A stretch of 64,000 nt of DNA from Xestospongia muta (GCA_963693285.1 OY848918.1:19355484-19419483); one strand, 5' to 3'. Counted from the first letter of the stretch, positions 1 to 19,984 are shown. Numbers and translations are program-made. The notes: generated by a model from the letters alone, not told the origin.

Positions 1-148
1 TGTTCCTAACTACATTGTATAATAGTACTGTACTATAACACGGCAGTTCAATCCAATATGGTAGAGAACAGTATGTATCATTAGAAGTAAGTACTCTTAC
101 AATACCTTTAATGTATATACTTTCATAATCTTCTACAGTACTACTTAC

Positions 149-2024
149 TTTAAATAAGCATTTGCTTTTGTGAGCAGAAGGGATGGAGCCTAAGCCAAAT
201 TTAGTTCTGCTACCAAGTTTTGTTACAGAGCCTTTGCTATCTTTAAGCATCCATGCTTTAGATGTACTATGTTCACTTTGAGAGGATACTTTACGCTCAT
301 TATGACTTAAAGACACTGGAACATGTTCAAAATCAAATACTATATATAATGAAATATGGTTGTTATCAATGTACATGCTGCACATGTAACTGTACATGTT
401 GTACATGTGAATATACTGTTATTGTAATTGACATAAAAATGTACATATCTAAAAAGCAAAGCAATCATCATTACTACATCATGATACATGACTACATGTA
501 CATACTTATATGTCACTATGTCATTACAATATACAGTGTACATGTACATTATAACACACACTATAGACAGTATGAGTACATACCAACAGAGGGTGTGGTC
601 ACAGGATCACCTTTTTGACATGGCTCCTCATCTTCATTCTCTTCAATAATCTCCTCATCAATTATTGATGGTTGAGATGGACGACGAAAGTTTTTCAAGA
701 CATTTGGTGTAGCTATTTAAGGAATATACTTATCATGTGACTACTATATAATGATCACATGACTTACATGTGCTAGAACAAGGTCTTAAGAGGAACTGAG
801 CAGTCCAATCTGTAGGTCCACGTATTGTGCTTTTTGATTTCCTATGATATATAGCACTATGAGACCTTTTAAATGCTAAAGAAGAAAAGACATTTGTTAA
901 TAAAATCTATGAACTGTTAGTCCACATATCCATCTATTTATCTGTCTATCTCTTGTTGTCAATCTGTCTGTTCATTTATTAATATGTCTGTAGTCTATCT
1001 CTATATATGCCATTAATCTATCCATCCATCCATATAATCACTTGGTTTAATAGGTGCATTGTTTTCTATTTCATCTTCAGATTCTTGAATATTATCCTCT
1101 AAAACAAAAGATACAGTGGTAGCATCTGTTTTCTCATCTTTTTCCTTCTTAGGATAAATGTCAACACTGTACTTTAAATCAATACAAGCAACAGAGACAG
1201 CCTCTTCTAAACCACATACTGGAAACTAGAGAAGACAAAAATTGCACATATTTGTACTTGTATACATGTATTACTAAAAAATGTACAGTATATATGACAT
1301 ATACATGTAAATGTACTAGCAAATAATGAAATAGTCAATATTTTATGATACAATAAGCATGACAAAAACCAAAACAGGAAAATTTTTAAAATAATAATTA
1401 TTAATCTGATAGAGGGTCATACCTGTGGGACACCATCAATCTGTTTCTTCTCTTCTAAAGACACTCGTTCCAAGTACAAGCGTTGTCGAACAAATAAGAT
1501 AATTTCCCAGATATAAAATATGATCTAAAGACAGAAACAGACCGACTACTAATAATGACAATATAAAGAAGTGATATCAATACAATATACAAATTATGTA
1601 CATGAACAACCACATGTACAGTTGTGAATTAAAGTTAACAATATAACAGTCACTTAATACATGTAGATTTCATTGGTAACAATAAAAATGCATACAAACA
1701 CCTTCTCACAAATTCCCACCAACCATCTCTCTTCCTTTTCATATACTTTCCTTCCCATATCACATCACTATTAGTACTATTATATGTCATATTAAATAGA
1801 CTTACCTTTACAATAATAGAAAAGACAGTAATTGAGACAACAACAATAATGACACTGATTTTAACCCAATCATAATCTAACTCTCCCTTAATAGAACTGA
1901 AGTCTAACTTATCAGGACAGAATTGGTTACAATGAATTGAATAACAAGTATCTCTGAATTCTAAGTTATCCACAATATATCGACATCTGTACCACATGGA
2001 AATAGCATCTTGGATAGTCAAAGC
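149..2024 (-). CDS. unrecognised membrane protein gene, 3' part, runs off left edge
   Basis: Six exons can be read on the minus strand, all with AG acceptor and GT donor: 1806-2024, 1423-1524, 1042-1225, 768-875, 584-712 and 149-339. The first visible exon encodes a Cys-containing segment (RYIVDNLEFRDTCYSIHCNQ, then FCPDKLDF) followed by a hydrophobic helix (VIIVVVSITVFSIIV). The next has a second hydrophobic or amphipathic stretch (IIFYIWEIILFV), then basic and acidic residues. The later exons are hydrophilic and Ser/Glu-rich, like a cytoplasmic tail. The likely layout is a luminal or extracellular Cys domain, one or two membrane helices and a long tail. I do not recognise the family. The 5' exon was not found, and the 3' end is beyond base 1. 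The exon chain is inferred from splice sites and reading frame only. Confidence 0.5.
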
Positions 2025-3063
2025 CTAAAGTAGAAGACATGAGCAATAGAGCAAAATGATTGTTGAAGCCTGGCTAATCAATACTATTTAGTAGGGATAC
2101 TTGTGGTGTAATGACTAGTGATTCAGTATATTGCTTAATCAGCAATTTCACTCCATGCTTTTTTTTCTGCTGTCTGTATATAGCAAAACATTATTTATTT
2201 TTATATGTCGGCCTCACTTACTCTCTGTTGTGTTCTCTAAGTAGCATACTATATTGTCTAACTTGTCTTTCTACCTCTGTTTTATTTCTCATTCTCATTT
2301 TTACTTGCTTCTCCAAGATATACTCTATTATCTCTTTACAATCTCTGTCTCCAGTTATGCTCTGTAGCTAAGGCCCTTTTTCTCACATCATAGACTATGA
2401 TTACATCAATATTCTTTTCAATACAACATATGTAGTTTGTATTGTACATTTATAAACTTTTAAACAGCATTAATTCTATTACTAAAGCACGGCGGCAATA
2501 TTCTTAACTCAGTTATAATTGAGATGTGACAATTTGATTTAACACATTCCAATTCCATTCAATTAGTGACATATATATGTGTTGTACATCTTAGAAACTT
2601 ACATCAGCTGGATTACATGATTTTGTAATCCAGCTGATGTAAGTTACTGGATTACAAAATCCACTGCTATTTTAAGGCCTGGGTCCACCAATGCACTACC
2701 TAAAAAAATTGACAATTTTATTTTCAATTTTTAATTTCAGACAAATAATAACAAATACATCATTCTGACTACATGTAAGTGGTTTGATATTGAATAGTCT
2801 TCACTATTATAGTTATAAAGTCAACAGTTGAGTCTTCTGTTCGTAGATATGGACGAAACCAAGGATATCTAAAAAATGGAGAAAACGGGATAGGCAGTTG
2901 GTAAAACAGGTGTTAAAAGACATAAAATTTAGGACAACAGTGTGTCATAGTATGCTTAACGTCATGTAAAATGTTGAAGTTGACACCAACAATAATCATT
3001 AATCACGAGTTATGCAAATAAAATTACTATTATGAGGTCGATTGTAGCCACTTAGGCCAATAT
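2025..3063. other. non-coding stretch
   Basis: AT-rich sequence between the membrane-protein gene and the transposon block. I see no convincing coding exon. It holds a perfect 21-bp foldback at 2597-2644. An ORF at 2111-2371 is low-complexity and lacks splice or homology support. Confidence 0.5.
2597..2665. repeat. nested inverted repeat (foldback)
   Basis: Bases 2597-2617 and 2624-2644 are perfect 21-nt inverted arms (ACTTACATCAGCTGGATTACA) with a 6-nt spacer. The spacer plus part of the right arm pairs again with the following bases up to 2665 (GATTTTGTAATCCA against TGGATTACAAAATC). The DNA or RNA can therefore form two alternative hairpins. Confidence 0.75.
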
Positions 3064-3253
3064 CCCTTTTTAACGAATGACGCATAACGCGTCATCAATA
3101 TTGTGACCTCAGTTGACGAATGACGCGATCGCGTCATTTGAATTTACTAAGCAATAGAGCGCTTGCATGTGACGTCATGCGCATTACGTAACCACTTCCG
3201 TATGGCAAGAAGCTGTTATATAGTTGGACTGCTGGAGTAGGTGCTAAAAAAGA

Positions 3254-4844
3254 ATGGTCAATTCCTGCTGTGCCTTCAATTGCACAGCCAGAGACACGAA
3301 AGAAAACAGAGATGCAGGCATTAAGTTCTACAGAATTCCAATTAAGGAGCCCAAACGCACACTGTGGCTGAATGCGATTAAAAGAAAGAAGTTTAATCCG
3401 AAAGCCCACTCTGTCATATGCAGTCAACATTTTATTGGAGGTAAGCTAAATTTTTTAGTGTAACATACCCACAATATACATGAAAAAAATTACAAACAAA
3501 CAATTCTTTCAAGAGTACTGACAAGAACAAGAAAAACACTTGCCCTGTGATGAGTACTAGCTTAGTTTTGGGTGGAGCTGGTCCACCAAGTGTACAAGCA
3601 TGGCATTATTATTATAATTTTTAACTTCACAGGCCTAAAGAGTGATGATCCACAGTCACCTGCATACATTCCAAGTGTTTTTTCATTTACATCATCTCCA
3701 CTCAAGAGGAAAGCTAGCCATGATTTATTGAGGTATGAGGCAATGAAACGAAGGGAGCAACATAAGGCTGAATTAGAACAGGATGAAATTAGGAATTTAA
3801 CTGAAAGTTATGCTGAATGCTTGCAACCTACTAATACTGTGAGTATTGGTACACAGACTGATTTGACTATGAACGATATAGCAGCTTTAGAGGAGGATTA
3901 TCAGTGTAGAATAGACGAGCCAGCCAATCAGAAGAAAGTGCAGAAAGGTTATCCATCAGTAGATGACTTTAGTAGAAGTGAGAAAATCCTTCGTTTCTAC
4001 ACTGGAATCAGTAGTTTTACTGTATTAATGGCAATATTTAATCTAGTGAGTGCCGGCATTCCTGACAAAGGGATTTGTAAGCTAACTAAGTTTGAGTATT
4101 TTACTCTGGTGTTGATGAAACTGAGATTGCATGCCAGCAATTGGTATCAGTGAATCAACAGTATCAAGAATATTTGTTAAATGGATAGAGGCAATGGATA
4201 TTAGGTTATCGTTTTTGATTACCTGGCCAGACAGAGAATCATTGCAAAGGACAATGCCATTCTGCTTCCGTCCGAATTATGGGTTAAAGGTCACCTCCAT
4301 TATAGATTGTTTTGAACTGTTTATTGAGAAACCATCTGATCTTTTTGCTAAGTCGTGCACATGGTCACAGTATAAACACTACAACACTGCAAAGTACTTG
4401 ATAAGCATTACACCACAAGGAGTCATCAGCTTTATTTCAAATGGATGGGGTGGTAGGGCTTCTGATAAGTACATTGTTGAAAATTCTGGTTATCTAAATT
4501 ATCTACTTCCTGGAGATGTTGTTCTAGCTGACAGAGGGTTTGATGTTGCTGACTCACTTGCATTGTTTGGAGCTACACTAGATATACCAGCATTCACTAG
4601 AGGACACGATCAATTATCACCAGCTGATGTGGAAGCAACAAGAAAGCTAGCCAATGTTAGAATACATGTCGAGAGAATAATTGGTTCTGTTCGTCAACGT
4701 TATCAAATTCTTTCAGCTACAGGAGTGCTAACAAAAGAATTAGTGTCTCGTAAAACACCCAGTGGTTGTATTATTTTGGACTCTGTCGTTAGAGTATGCT
4801 GTTCCCTTAACAATGTTGTTGAAGGTGTCGTCCCTTTTATTTAA
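3254..4844 (+). pseudogene. THAP-domain DDE transposase, frameshifted
   Basis: Exon 1 (3254-3440) encodes an N-terminal THAP zinc finger (CCAFNC near the start, then W, C and H of C2CH, ending CSQHFIGG). Exon 2 starts at 3633 after a GT-AG intron and continues with a charged linker and the start of a helix-turn-helix region. The frame breaks near 4130, where about ten expected residues before GISESTVSRIF are missing. The downstream frame (to 4844) holds a DDE_Tnp_4-type domain with candidate acidic residues in IIDCFELFIEKPS, VVLADRGFD and HVERIIGSVRQRY. The protein would cut and paste the element and is probably inactive in this copy. Polyadenylation-type AATAAA motifs are not clear. Confidence 0.8.
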
Positions 4845-5059
4845 TTATTTATTTAATTTGTATACCATGCATGCATATCATTCTTTGTTATCAATTTGTA
4901 TAGCTCTAAGCAAAATAATTATAAAAAAAATTATATCTTGTTCCACATTTACACTCATCATTAGCACCAAAAGTAACGTAGAGAGATAAAACTGAAAGTA
5001 AAGAGATAAAAAGAGTGATGTGGGTAAGTCCATTGTAAAGTAATAAAGTAAAGGGTTAA

Positions 5060-7040
5060 TTATTTTGAAGTGGACTTCCTGCCATTATACTTCATGGCAT
5101 TACATGTAGGACAGAACCATTTCCCATGTGGAATAGTAGAGACCGTCATCCCAACGCACTGCAAGTGAAACCATTTGATATGGCATGATTTATTGTCACA
5201 GCCAACCATTTCCCCCCCTTTTTCTTCTTTGCAGTAGCACCATCTTCCATGATCTTCCTCTTGTTGCTTTTCCTGTCCTTGAGAAATAGTGGTTTGCTTT
5301 CGTGTATACCACTTTCCCATCAGTTCTGGTAGTACACACATTCTCCAAAATTTAGTGGCAACAGGCATTGCTGACTGGATAAGGGAATCATCTTGATTTA
5401 TTCGATCTATAAACAGTTCACTGTTTGACCAAACAATGAAGTCACAATAGCGCCTCTTGGTGACAAAAAGTTGTAACTGGCATTGATAATAATAAGCATG
5501 GTTACAGTCAAGACTTAAAGTACCATCATGTTGCTTCTTTAAGCAGAAACTGCGCAAACGATCAGCTGTACTTTCAAATGATGCTTTCTGACAGCACAGA
5601 GGACATTTTATTTCTACAAGTCCTTGCCCACAGCATTCGCAATCAACAAAAGCGTCAGGAGAAGCACCCAAAAAGGGGTGTTCAACACTAACGTAGAAGC
5701 CACATTGAGATACAATTAGACTGTGATGGGCCTGAGCATTTTTTGCTTTATATGATTGAAGAGCTTCCATTTCATGCTCACAACCCCATTTAGTAGCTTC
5801 ATTTGAAAAAGCATGCATGTCTGGGTAGCAAATACTACTGAGCAATGACAAAGATGGTTTATGGGGGTCTGTGTGAATTACCTGCCTAAATCGAGAAGCA
5901 GTTATTCTTCCAGCTCTATAACGAAACCATTGTTTGGATCTTGATTGAGCGATGGTCATCTGAGCTAGTCGTTCAACCTTATCTTCAGTTATCTCCTCCA
6001 TGGTGAAATCAGCAGCCATTTCCATTAACTCTGTATAACTTTTGGTTAAATTATTTGGATCGTAAATGCTTGGCAGAAGTTGTGGAAGATGGTCACTCAT
6101 TGTAACAAATTGCTCATTATATGGCTTTATCAGAGATAAAACCAAAGGCATTTTGTTCTTTTCTTTTGCTATTTCTTTGAAGAAATTTTCTTTCTCTAGG
6201 TTTGTTGGCGTTTGAATACAGTTGGCAGCTGCACTACTTTGTTGTGACTGCTGGTTCGAGGCAGTCATCATTGTGGAATTGTCTCTTTTTGGCAGCTTTT
6301 TAGGGGTACAGAAATTAATTTGTCTCAGTTCTAAAAATGGGTTGTTTTCCTTTGGTGTTGGCATAAGCCAAGTATTTTCCTTTGATGTACACGTGGCACT
6401 CATGTTTACACGGACAGCAGATTCTACCCAATGAAGAACAGCTCCTATGTGAGAACATGTCTCAGCTAGTCCAGCCATGCACGTACAATGAGCCACTATG
6501 ACAGCCCCACTTTGCTTAATTAATAACCATGGATGCAGTGGAGGCTTGCTTGAGGCATAGCTGTGCCTCACTTTACCCAAAATCAAGATGATTTCTTCCT
6601 CAGAGTATGTCTTCCACTCAACTTCCAGCACCCAACCACTGGTGAAGTACTTGTAGCTCTGTAAGCTTTTGTAATTCTTCACCTCCTCTGATGTTACAAA
6701 ACTAGTTGTGTGAAGAAGGTAGAACACAATATCTGGGTAGCTATAATGACAATTAAAACATAATATTGATGGTAATGAAGATCTCACAAGACAGAGCCAC
6801 TTACCCTAGTGTTGGCAACTGAGCCATGTCCTTGGTGAACTCATTCTTCTTCATTGTATAAGGATCCTCATTTCTTATACAAGCTATTTTGTCGCAATAT
6901 CTTGCCTTCATTTTGCCATCTAGCCTATAGAAGTAGTCTGAGTACGGTGCAGCTTGTGTCATACTTTTTTTTACAAACTCCAGGTCAAGGTGTAGCTGTC
7001 TAGCTGAATAGAAAAACGTGGGCAGCTGAACTTTTGCCAT
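5060..7040 (-). CDS. SWIM-YqaJ nuclease-PHD protein of the transposon
   Basis: Exon 1 is 7040-6805 and exon 2 is 6740-5060 (GT-AG intron, codon GG|C), giving about 638 residues with no internal stop. The ATG at 7038-7040 (MAKVQLPTFF) is preferred; an in-frame ATG at 7061 lies in the terminal repeat. Domains in order are: a SWIM-type finger (CTCMAGLAETCSH); a YqaJ/lambda-exonuclease-like nuclease (W-F-RAGRITAS, later GASPDAFVDCECC and LVEIKCP, the PD..D..ExK pattern); and a C-terminal PHD finger (WCYCKEEKGGEMVGCDN, WFHLQC, WFCPTC). YqaJ family proteins are metal-dependent exonucleases or recombinases. Here it would be an accessory factor acting on excised or nicked ends, with SWIM and PHD for DNA or chromatin contact. 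That role is inference. It is convergent with the transposase gene. Confidence 0.8.
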
Positions 7041-7439
7041 ACGGAAGTATCGTGACGTCATATTTGTGACGTCAATGCAAGCGCTCTATAGCGCAACATT
7101 GACAGGTAGTTAGAGTGTGTATTTTCTACAGTAGTAGCTCCTGTACTTGTTATCGCTTGCCTTTGAATCTGCAGTCAGCATTTGACCCGAGTTTCAACAG
7201 TCTTTGTATTTAAAGTTAACAGTCCAAGTTATTACCTCGTATATTGGTTCTTGTTGACAACTCAGTCTGAACATCTCCACTTGCAATTTAACAGTCCACG
7301 TTAGTGACTTCAATTCATACGAACCATGATAAAGACAAATATACATGCATATTATAATTAGTATATCACTCAAATAAATGTAAACAAATAACAAGAAATG
7401 CATTATGCAAATAGAATGACTGATAAACAATTATTTACA

Positions 7440-9412
7440 AGAAATAAGTCTTGGATATTATCGAAGATGAACCAATGTATCCAGGAGTGATGAAGAATTT
7501 GACACATTAGATAATGAGATGGTGGATGACTACTGATAATAAAATTATAAGATAATTTACAAAGTATATAAAACCTACCAATCTTAGTACAACAGAAGGT
7601 ACATCTGTTGATGTTGAAAAGTCTCCAGTCAAGTTACCTGCACCGCTATGGTAAATATCACAGATATTACCTTTTACTGATTGTAAAATAAATAGCTACC
7701 AACAAATAGAGTCACTTGCAGGTCTATCAAGTTCACTAAACAATACACAACTATCAGCGTAAGTGAACACATGTCAAAATAACAGTTTACCTACAATCAT
7801 AATAGGACTTCTCTTGAAAATCCTGTGTCTGCCACTAACAAATCTAAACAAAGGTTTCTCATGTATAAATATCTTCATAGCCAATGCCCAAGTGACCACA
7901 CCCTAGAGGAGATAAAATGGTCAAACAATTACATGCTAGTCACTATAGATTCGTTTACAGAATCAGTGGGACCAACTGTTTCTGTCCCTTCATCACTACT
8001 TGAGGCATTTATGCTATTTTTTACACAATCACTTCTACAACTGATAGTAGACGAGACAAACAGATATGCTGAAACATGTATGGGTGGAGAAAAGTATGCC
8101 AAATGGACAAAAGTGTCTACTAAAGAATTGCAGGCATACTTGGGATTTATGATCGTAATAGGGATAGTAAAATCACCATCCCTATATGATTATTGGAAAA
8201 ATGACCCATATTATCACTACACCCCCATAGCAGATCAAATTTCTCGAGATAGATTCATGGACATTTCACGATATCTCCATTTTGTAGACAATGCGACGTT
8301 AGCACTACCAGGTACACCACAATATGATCATCTTGGTAAAGTAAGACCAATTCTGGAATTTCTTAACAACAATTTCCTTACACTGTATAATCCAAATCGT
8401 GACAACAATATAGACAATGATAAAATTTAAGGGCAGATCAGTAATGAAACAACATGTTCCCAAAAAGCCTATCAAGAGAGGACTTAAAGTTTGGGTCAGG
8501 GCTGATAGTGACAATGGGTTTGTATGTGAATACCAAGTATACTGTGGAAAGGAGAAGAGATCAGAAACAGGACTAGAGTCACGGGTTGTCCGAGACTTAA
8601 CAAGAACCATTGTCAGAAAAAAAACCATCACATATACTGTGATAACTTTTTTACAGGCATTCCACTTTTTAAGGATCTGCTAGAAGACAAAATTTATGCC
8701 TGCAGAAACATGTGTTCAGATAGAAGTTCTATCCAACAGAATTCAAACCAATTCTAAAGAAAGGTTTCAAGGAGAGGGGAGAATTCAAGCTATTACAACA
8801 TGAAAGTTTGCTAATGACAGTGTGGCAGGACACAAAGGTAGTAAGTGCTCTTGCTACAAACTCTCAACCCTTGGCAACAACACAAGTGGAGAGGAAGCAG
8901 CAAAATGGAGAAAAAAAAACTAGTAAATTGTCCTCAACTAATAGCCAACTATAACCAAAAAAATGGGTGGAGTTGATTGTAATGATCAACTGAGGCAGTA
9001 CTACTGCCTCAATGCAAGAGGATATAAAACTTATAAGTACATCTTTTACTTTGTAACTGATGTTGTAATTACAAACACTTACCTCTTGCAAACATTCCTT
9101 CCCACATCTCCATACAAAACGATCGAAGACTTTTGCCTCAACTTAGGCCACCTTCTCATTGGATCATATTGTGGTCGTAAGCGTCCTGGTCATCCTTCAT
9201 TGTGTCTACCAGTGAAAAAATTTTGTCAGCACATTTTTCCTCAAAAGCACGATGGCAGTAGACACAGGTGTCACTACTGTTATGCATTTCTAAACAAACA
9301 AAGAGATACTCAATGGTATTGTAGTGACTGCAGCCTTTACCTCTGTCATACTGGAAAGAGTGATGACTGTTTCCTACACTACCACACCCACCATGGACCT
9401 AATGAATATTAA
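7440..9412 (+). pseudogene. piggyBac transposase, copy 1, broken
   Basis: An acidic N-terminal segment near 7446-7530 resembles that of copy 2 but is frameshifted and ends in stops. The main part starts about 7825 (ETNRYAETCM, SPSLYDYWKNDPYYHY, DRFMDISRYLHF) and stops at 8430 just after the first catalytic Asp context (NNIDNDKI in place of SIDEAMI). It continues in other frames (RGLKVWVRADSDNGFVCEYQ) and resumes at 8963-9412 with MGGVDCNDQLRQYY and a C-terminal Cys-rich finger (RCHYCYAF, WYCSDCSLYLCH). At least three frame breaks are visible. The family cuts and pastes at TTAA. Confidence 0.85.
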
Positions 9413-9932
9413 AGAGACACTTACATATATACAAAAGAATAAATATATATTATCAACACCTAACTGAAATGTCTAACCAAACAGTAGTCATTCAAATAAT
9501 AAGCATATACAGATAGACACACACAACACAGAAAATCCAATTATAAATTTCTACAAACAAGGTAAGCAATACTAACTTGTTTATATACTGGACATGTTTT
9601 GCATCATTTATAGTACTTACAGATACTATCACTATTGTACCTTAGCCCTAGCGCTTCAATTTCAAGCGCTTTTTTTCATTACAAAGACGGTAGTAGAAAA
9701 GATACGATAGAATGACTTACTTTCAGCAGAGTTCGAAGTAGAATTTACTTGTAGAATCGTGTTATAACATCTCTAGACCTACAAATCAACGACAGTTGCC
9801 TTATTTACTCGTAAATGAATCTGTTAAAAGTTATCCAAGGCGTCTTCCTCTTCTTTCGATGAACATGTGCTTGAGACAAATTAAATTTCGACATCCGGTG
9901 ACCCCACCTACGCAATTATTTCGTTAAACAGG

Positions 9933-10818
9933 ACACCAAAACGAATTTCCATCTGAAAATTTCACAATATCTCATACTAGCCTATGGATAAATCTTGGCT
10001 ACACTTAAAGACAATAAATGACAGCACAAGGTCAAATGAAAAATACAAGTACAATGCTAACATGTTTGTGAGTGTCTAATAAGAATATCTGAACAGAACA
10101 ATATAGAAGTTTGTCATTGTTATATCTAGTGCAAAGCCTCCTAATTACAGCATTTCACCAACTGATTATTGACTAATATACTTAGTAAAGTCTCCACGTG
10201 TCACATGCATACACTATATATACTAAATATTCTCATTTTAACACTCCATGTGCATTTATTAAAGGTTGATTGCATCCAACCAATTCTGTCTACATCTACA
10301 AAGATAAATTGTTGCAGATGCCTTTAAAGTAGAGAATGAATTTAGTTTGTGCTTTAGCATTACTTCTATAAAGTATGACTCTATGTACTCATTTAATCAC
10401 AAGCTCTAGGTCTCAAGCTTTTTCATGTATTAGCACCAGATACCTACAGTCAACTTAGTAATTATATATATACAATAATATTAACAAAACTAGATCTGGT
10501 ACTTCATATGTCTATGAATTATGTTAATTTAATTTATTACAATATAGGATACATTAGTGTTAGTATTAACGTATCTGCTAATACAGATACTTGTTTAGAT
10601 ATATGAACATAATTATAATACCTAGCATATACAAACGGAAACACATCTTCATTATAACATGTGGATCCCAATGCAATTGACTGATTAGTAAAATTATATC
10701 TTAACTTAGAGTAAAATAACCAGAGTTTCAATTTAATACATGTTTCTATTTATAATTATATATACCTTATAAACCTTCTTGCTGACTGAGGTGTACTATA
10801 TGGAGTTTACAAGAGATA
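9933..10818. other. non-coding spacer between transposon and XRN2 3' end
   Basis: AT-rich with no supported exon, except a possible extra minus-strand exon of XRN2 at about 10765-10793, bounded by TAG and GTATAT. Its reading frame adds only about ten residues, so I did not include it. Confidence 0.4.
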
Positions 10819-18739
<7,921 letters not shown>

Positions 18740-19440
18740 CACAAACTTGACAAACCCCCACGTGTTACAACAATGCCACGCCCAGTTATTAAGCCCAACC
18801 TTTTAATCATTATTGAAGTTCAAAGGTTAATTGCCATCATTTTGCAGTCATAGGAACGAATTATCTAGCTAACTTACCTGATATATATAAGTAAGATACA
18901 AGCGAGTCACTGAGTGAACGAGTCACTATTCATTGAAATACTCCTGTATTTATTTTTTTAATCAACAGTGATGCAACCAAAAGCTATTTATAAATTACAA
19001 TTGACTAAAACTATTTAATCTTTACCAATTAACTCACATGGATATATATTACAGGATTTATTATTAGTGTAGAATATTTCTTTAACAGAGATTGAATTAT
19101 TTACATAGAGAAAAGTCAAATGCTCAACCCTTTCATGATAAAACTTTGTTAAATCACAACCAAACACGATCAATGATTATTGTTGTTTTATATTCTTTAA
19201 GTTCAGTTTTCTAGTTTATTGATTACATATTATGAAACGTTTGAAATATAGTGATACAGTGTGACAGTACCCTATTTCCGAATAAATTAATCTTATTGAC
19301 ATTATATCATCATTTGAAAAAATATTTTTCAAAACAAACTACATGATCAATAAAACAAAGGACTACACATGAAAACTAAACACTGATTTAGCTACTAAAT
19401 CTAGTCACTACATGTACATTATTAACATTGTTCTTTGTCC
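18740..19440. promoter_or_regulatory. XRN2 5' flank
   Basis: No coding exon is seen. The XRN2 promoter should lie here by position. A CACGTG E-box is present near 18760, just upstream of the start codon. There is no clear TATA box. The remainder is AT-rich. Assignment is by position only. Confidence 0.35.
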
Positions 19441-19965
19441 AATTTTGACTTTGTGAATTTTTTTTTTTATTGTGGATCAACAACCTGGAATGTCACTTTT
19501 GCTTTTAAATGATCAACTCTAGGTGGACGATGAATGTCAAGATGAATAAAATTATTAGGACTGGCTGTCCCAGGCATCTTACTACCTTTTATATAAAGAT
19601 ATACATCCTCAGACAATTCAAAATTAATTTTAAATTTTTCACCTGGGAAGTTAATAATGTAGTAACCTCTTAAATTATTATTTTTGCTGGCTTAGTCCAC
19701 ATTCATGTCAGTAGGTGGTTTTTTAAAGAAGGAATTCATTGGAACCTTTTTTTAACTGATCTACCAAATGTCTGTTTGAAGATCTTTATATTACCTTTTA
19801 GATGTGTGGTCACTTTATGTATATAGATGACTTCCTGATGACTAAGACATCTGAGTTGTAGTTTAGGACCACTATCAGCTTATAATGGAAGTATGTGATG
19901 TCTGACATTCTTGTCCCTGATACTTTGACTTTATTAGAACTACTGCTCAATAATTATTGAGTTCT
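19440..19965 (-). pseudogene. relic related to the small-protein family, duplicated segment A
   Basis: The minus strand reads FKINFELSEDVYLYIKGSK, then an HLDIHRPP stretch, ending VTFQVVDPQ and a stop. The tail resembles the C-terminus of the small-protein family members nearby (TFQVVDPQ at 31,500). The segment is repeated at 20880-21340 with clear similarity across coding-like and flanking bases. I see no intact first exon, so it is treated as a relic. Confidence 0.45.
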
Positions 19966-19984
19966 ACAATCTCTACAAATTAAA

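Larger units (their letters stand above)
3156..7087. mobile_element. two-gene THAP-DDE / YqaJ DNA transposon (ISL2EU-like)
   Basis: The terminal inverted repeats begin AGAGCGCTTGCAT at both ends (3156 and 7087) and extend with gaps for about 60 bp, including TGACGTCA and CTTCCGTATGGCA blocks. An AT dinucleotide flanks both sides (3154-3155 and 7088-7089), consistent with a 2-bp target duplication. Length is 3,932 bp. It carries two convergent genes: a THAP plus DDE transposase on the plus strand and a SWIM-YqaJ-PHD protein on the minus strand. This pairing matches what I recall of the ISL2EU group, related to PIF/Harbinger. That name is from memory and not checked. Confidence 0.8.
3064..9932 (+). 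mobile_element. old piggyBac transposon, interrupted by a THAP-DDE/YqaJ element
   Basis: The left end (CCCTTTTTAACGAATGACGC, 3064) and right end (GCAATTATTTCGTTAAACAGG, about 9912-9932) match the ends of the better-preserved piggyBac copy at 53480-56352. Shared subterminal sequence runs well into both ends (for example the GTGACCCC..CCACGCAATTATTTCGTTAAA block). The flanking TTAA is no longer recognisable on either side, so the copy is old. Its transposase (7440-9412) is broken. A second transposon fills 3156-7087. Confidence 0.75.

Noticed and set aside
262..618. 118-codon plus-strand ORF rich in Cys, Tyr and His
   Set aside because: Arises from TACATG-type repeats and overlaps better-supported minus-strand exons at 149-339 and 584-712.
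2111..2371. 86-codon hydrophobic ORF
   Set aside because: Low-complexity Ser/Leu/Cys translation of T-rich DNA, with no splice or homology support.
3134..3430. 98-codon minus-strand ORF
   Set aside because: Antisense shadow of the THAP exon and terminal repeat.
10740..10800. Additional last coding exon of XRN2
   Set aside because: A short exon with AG and GT borders is possible, but the sequence gives no XRN2-like residues, and the upstream frame has its own stop at 10819-10821.
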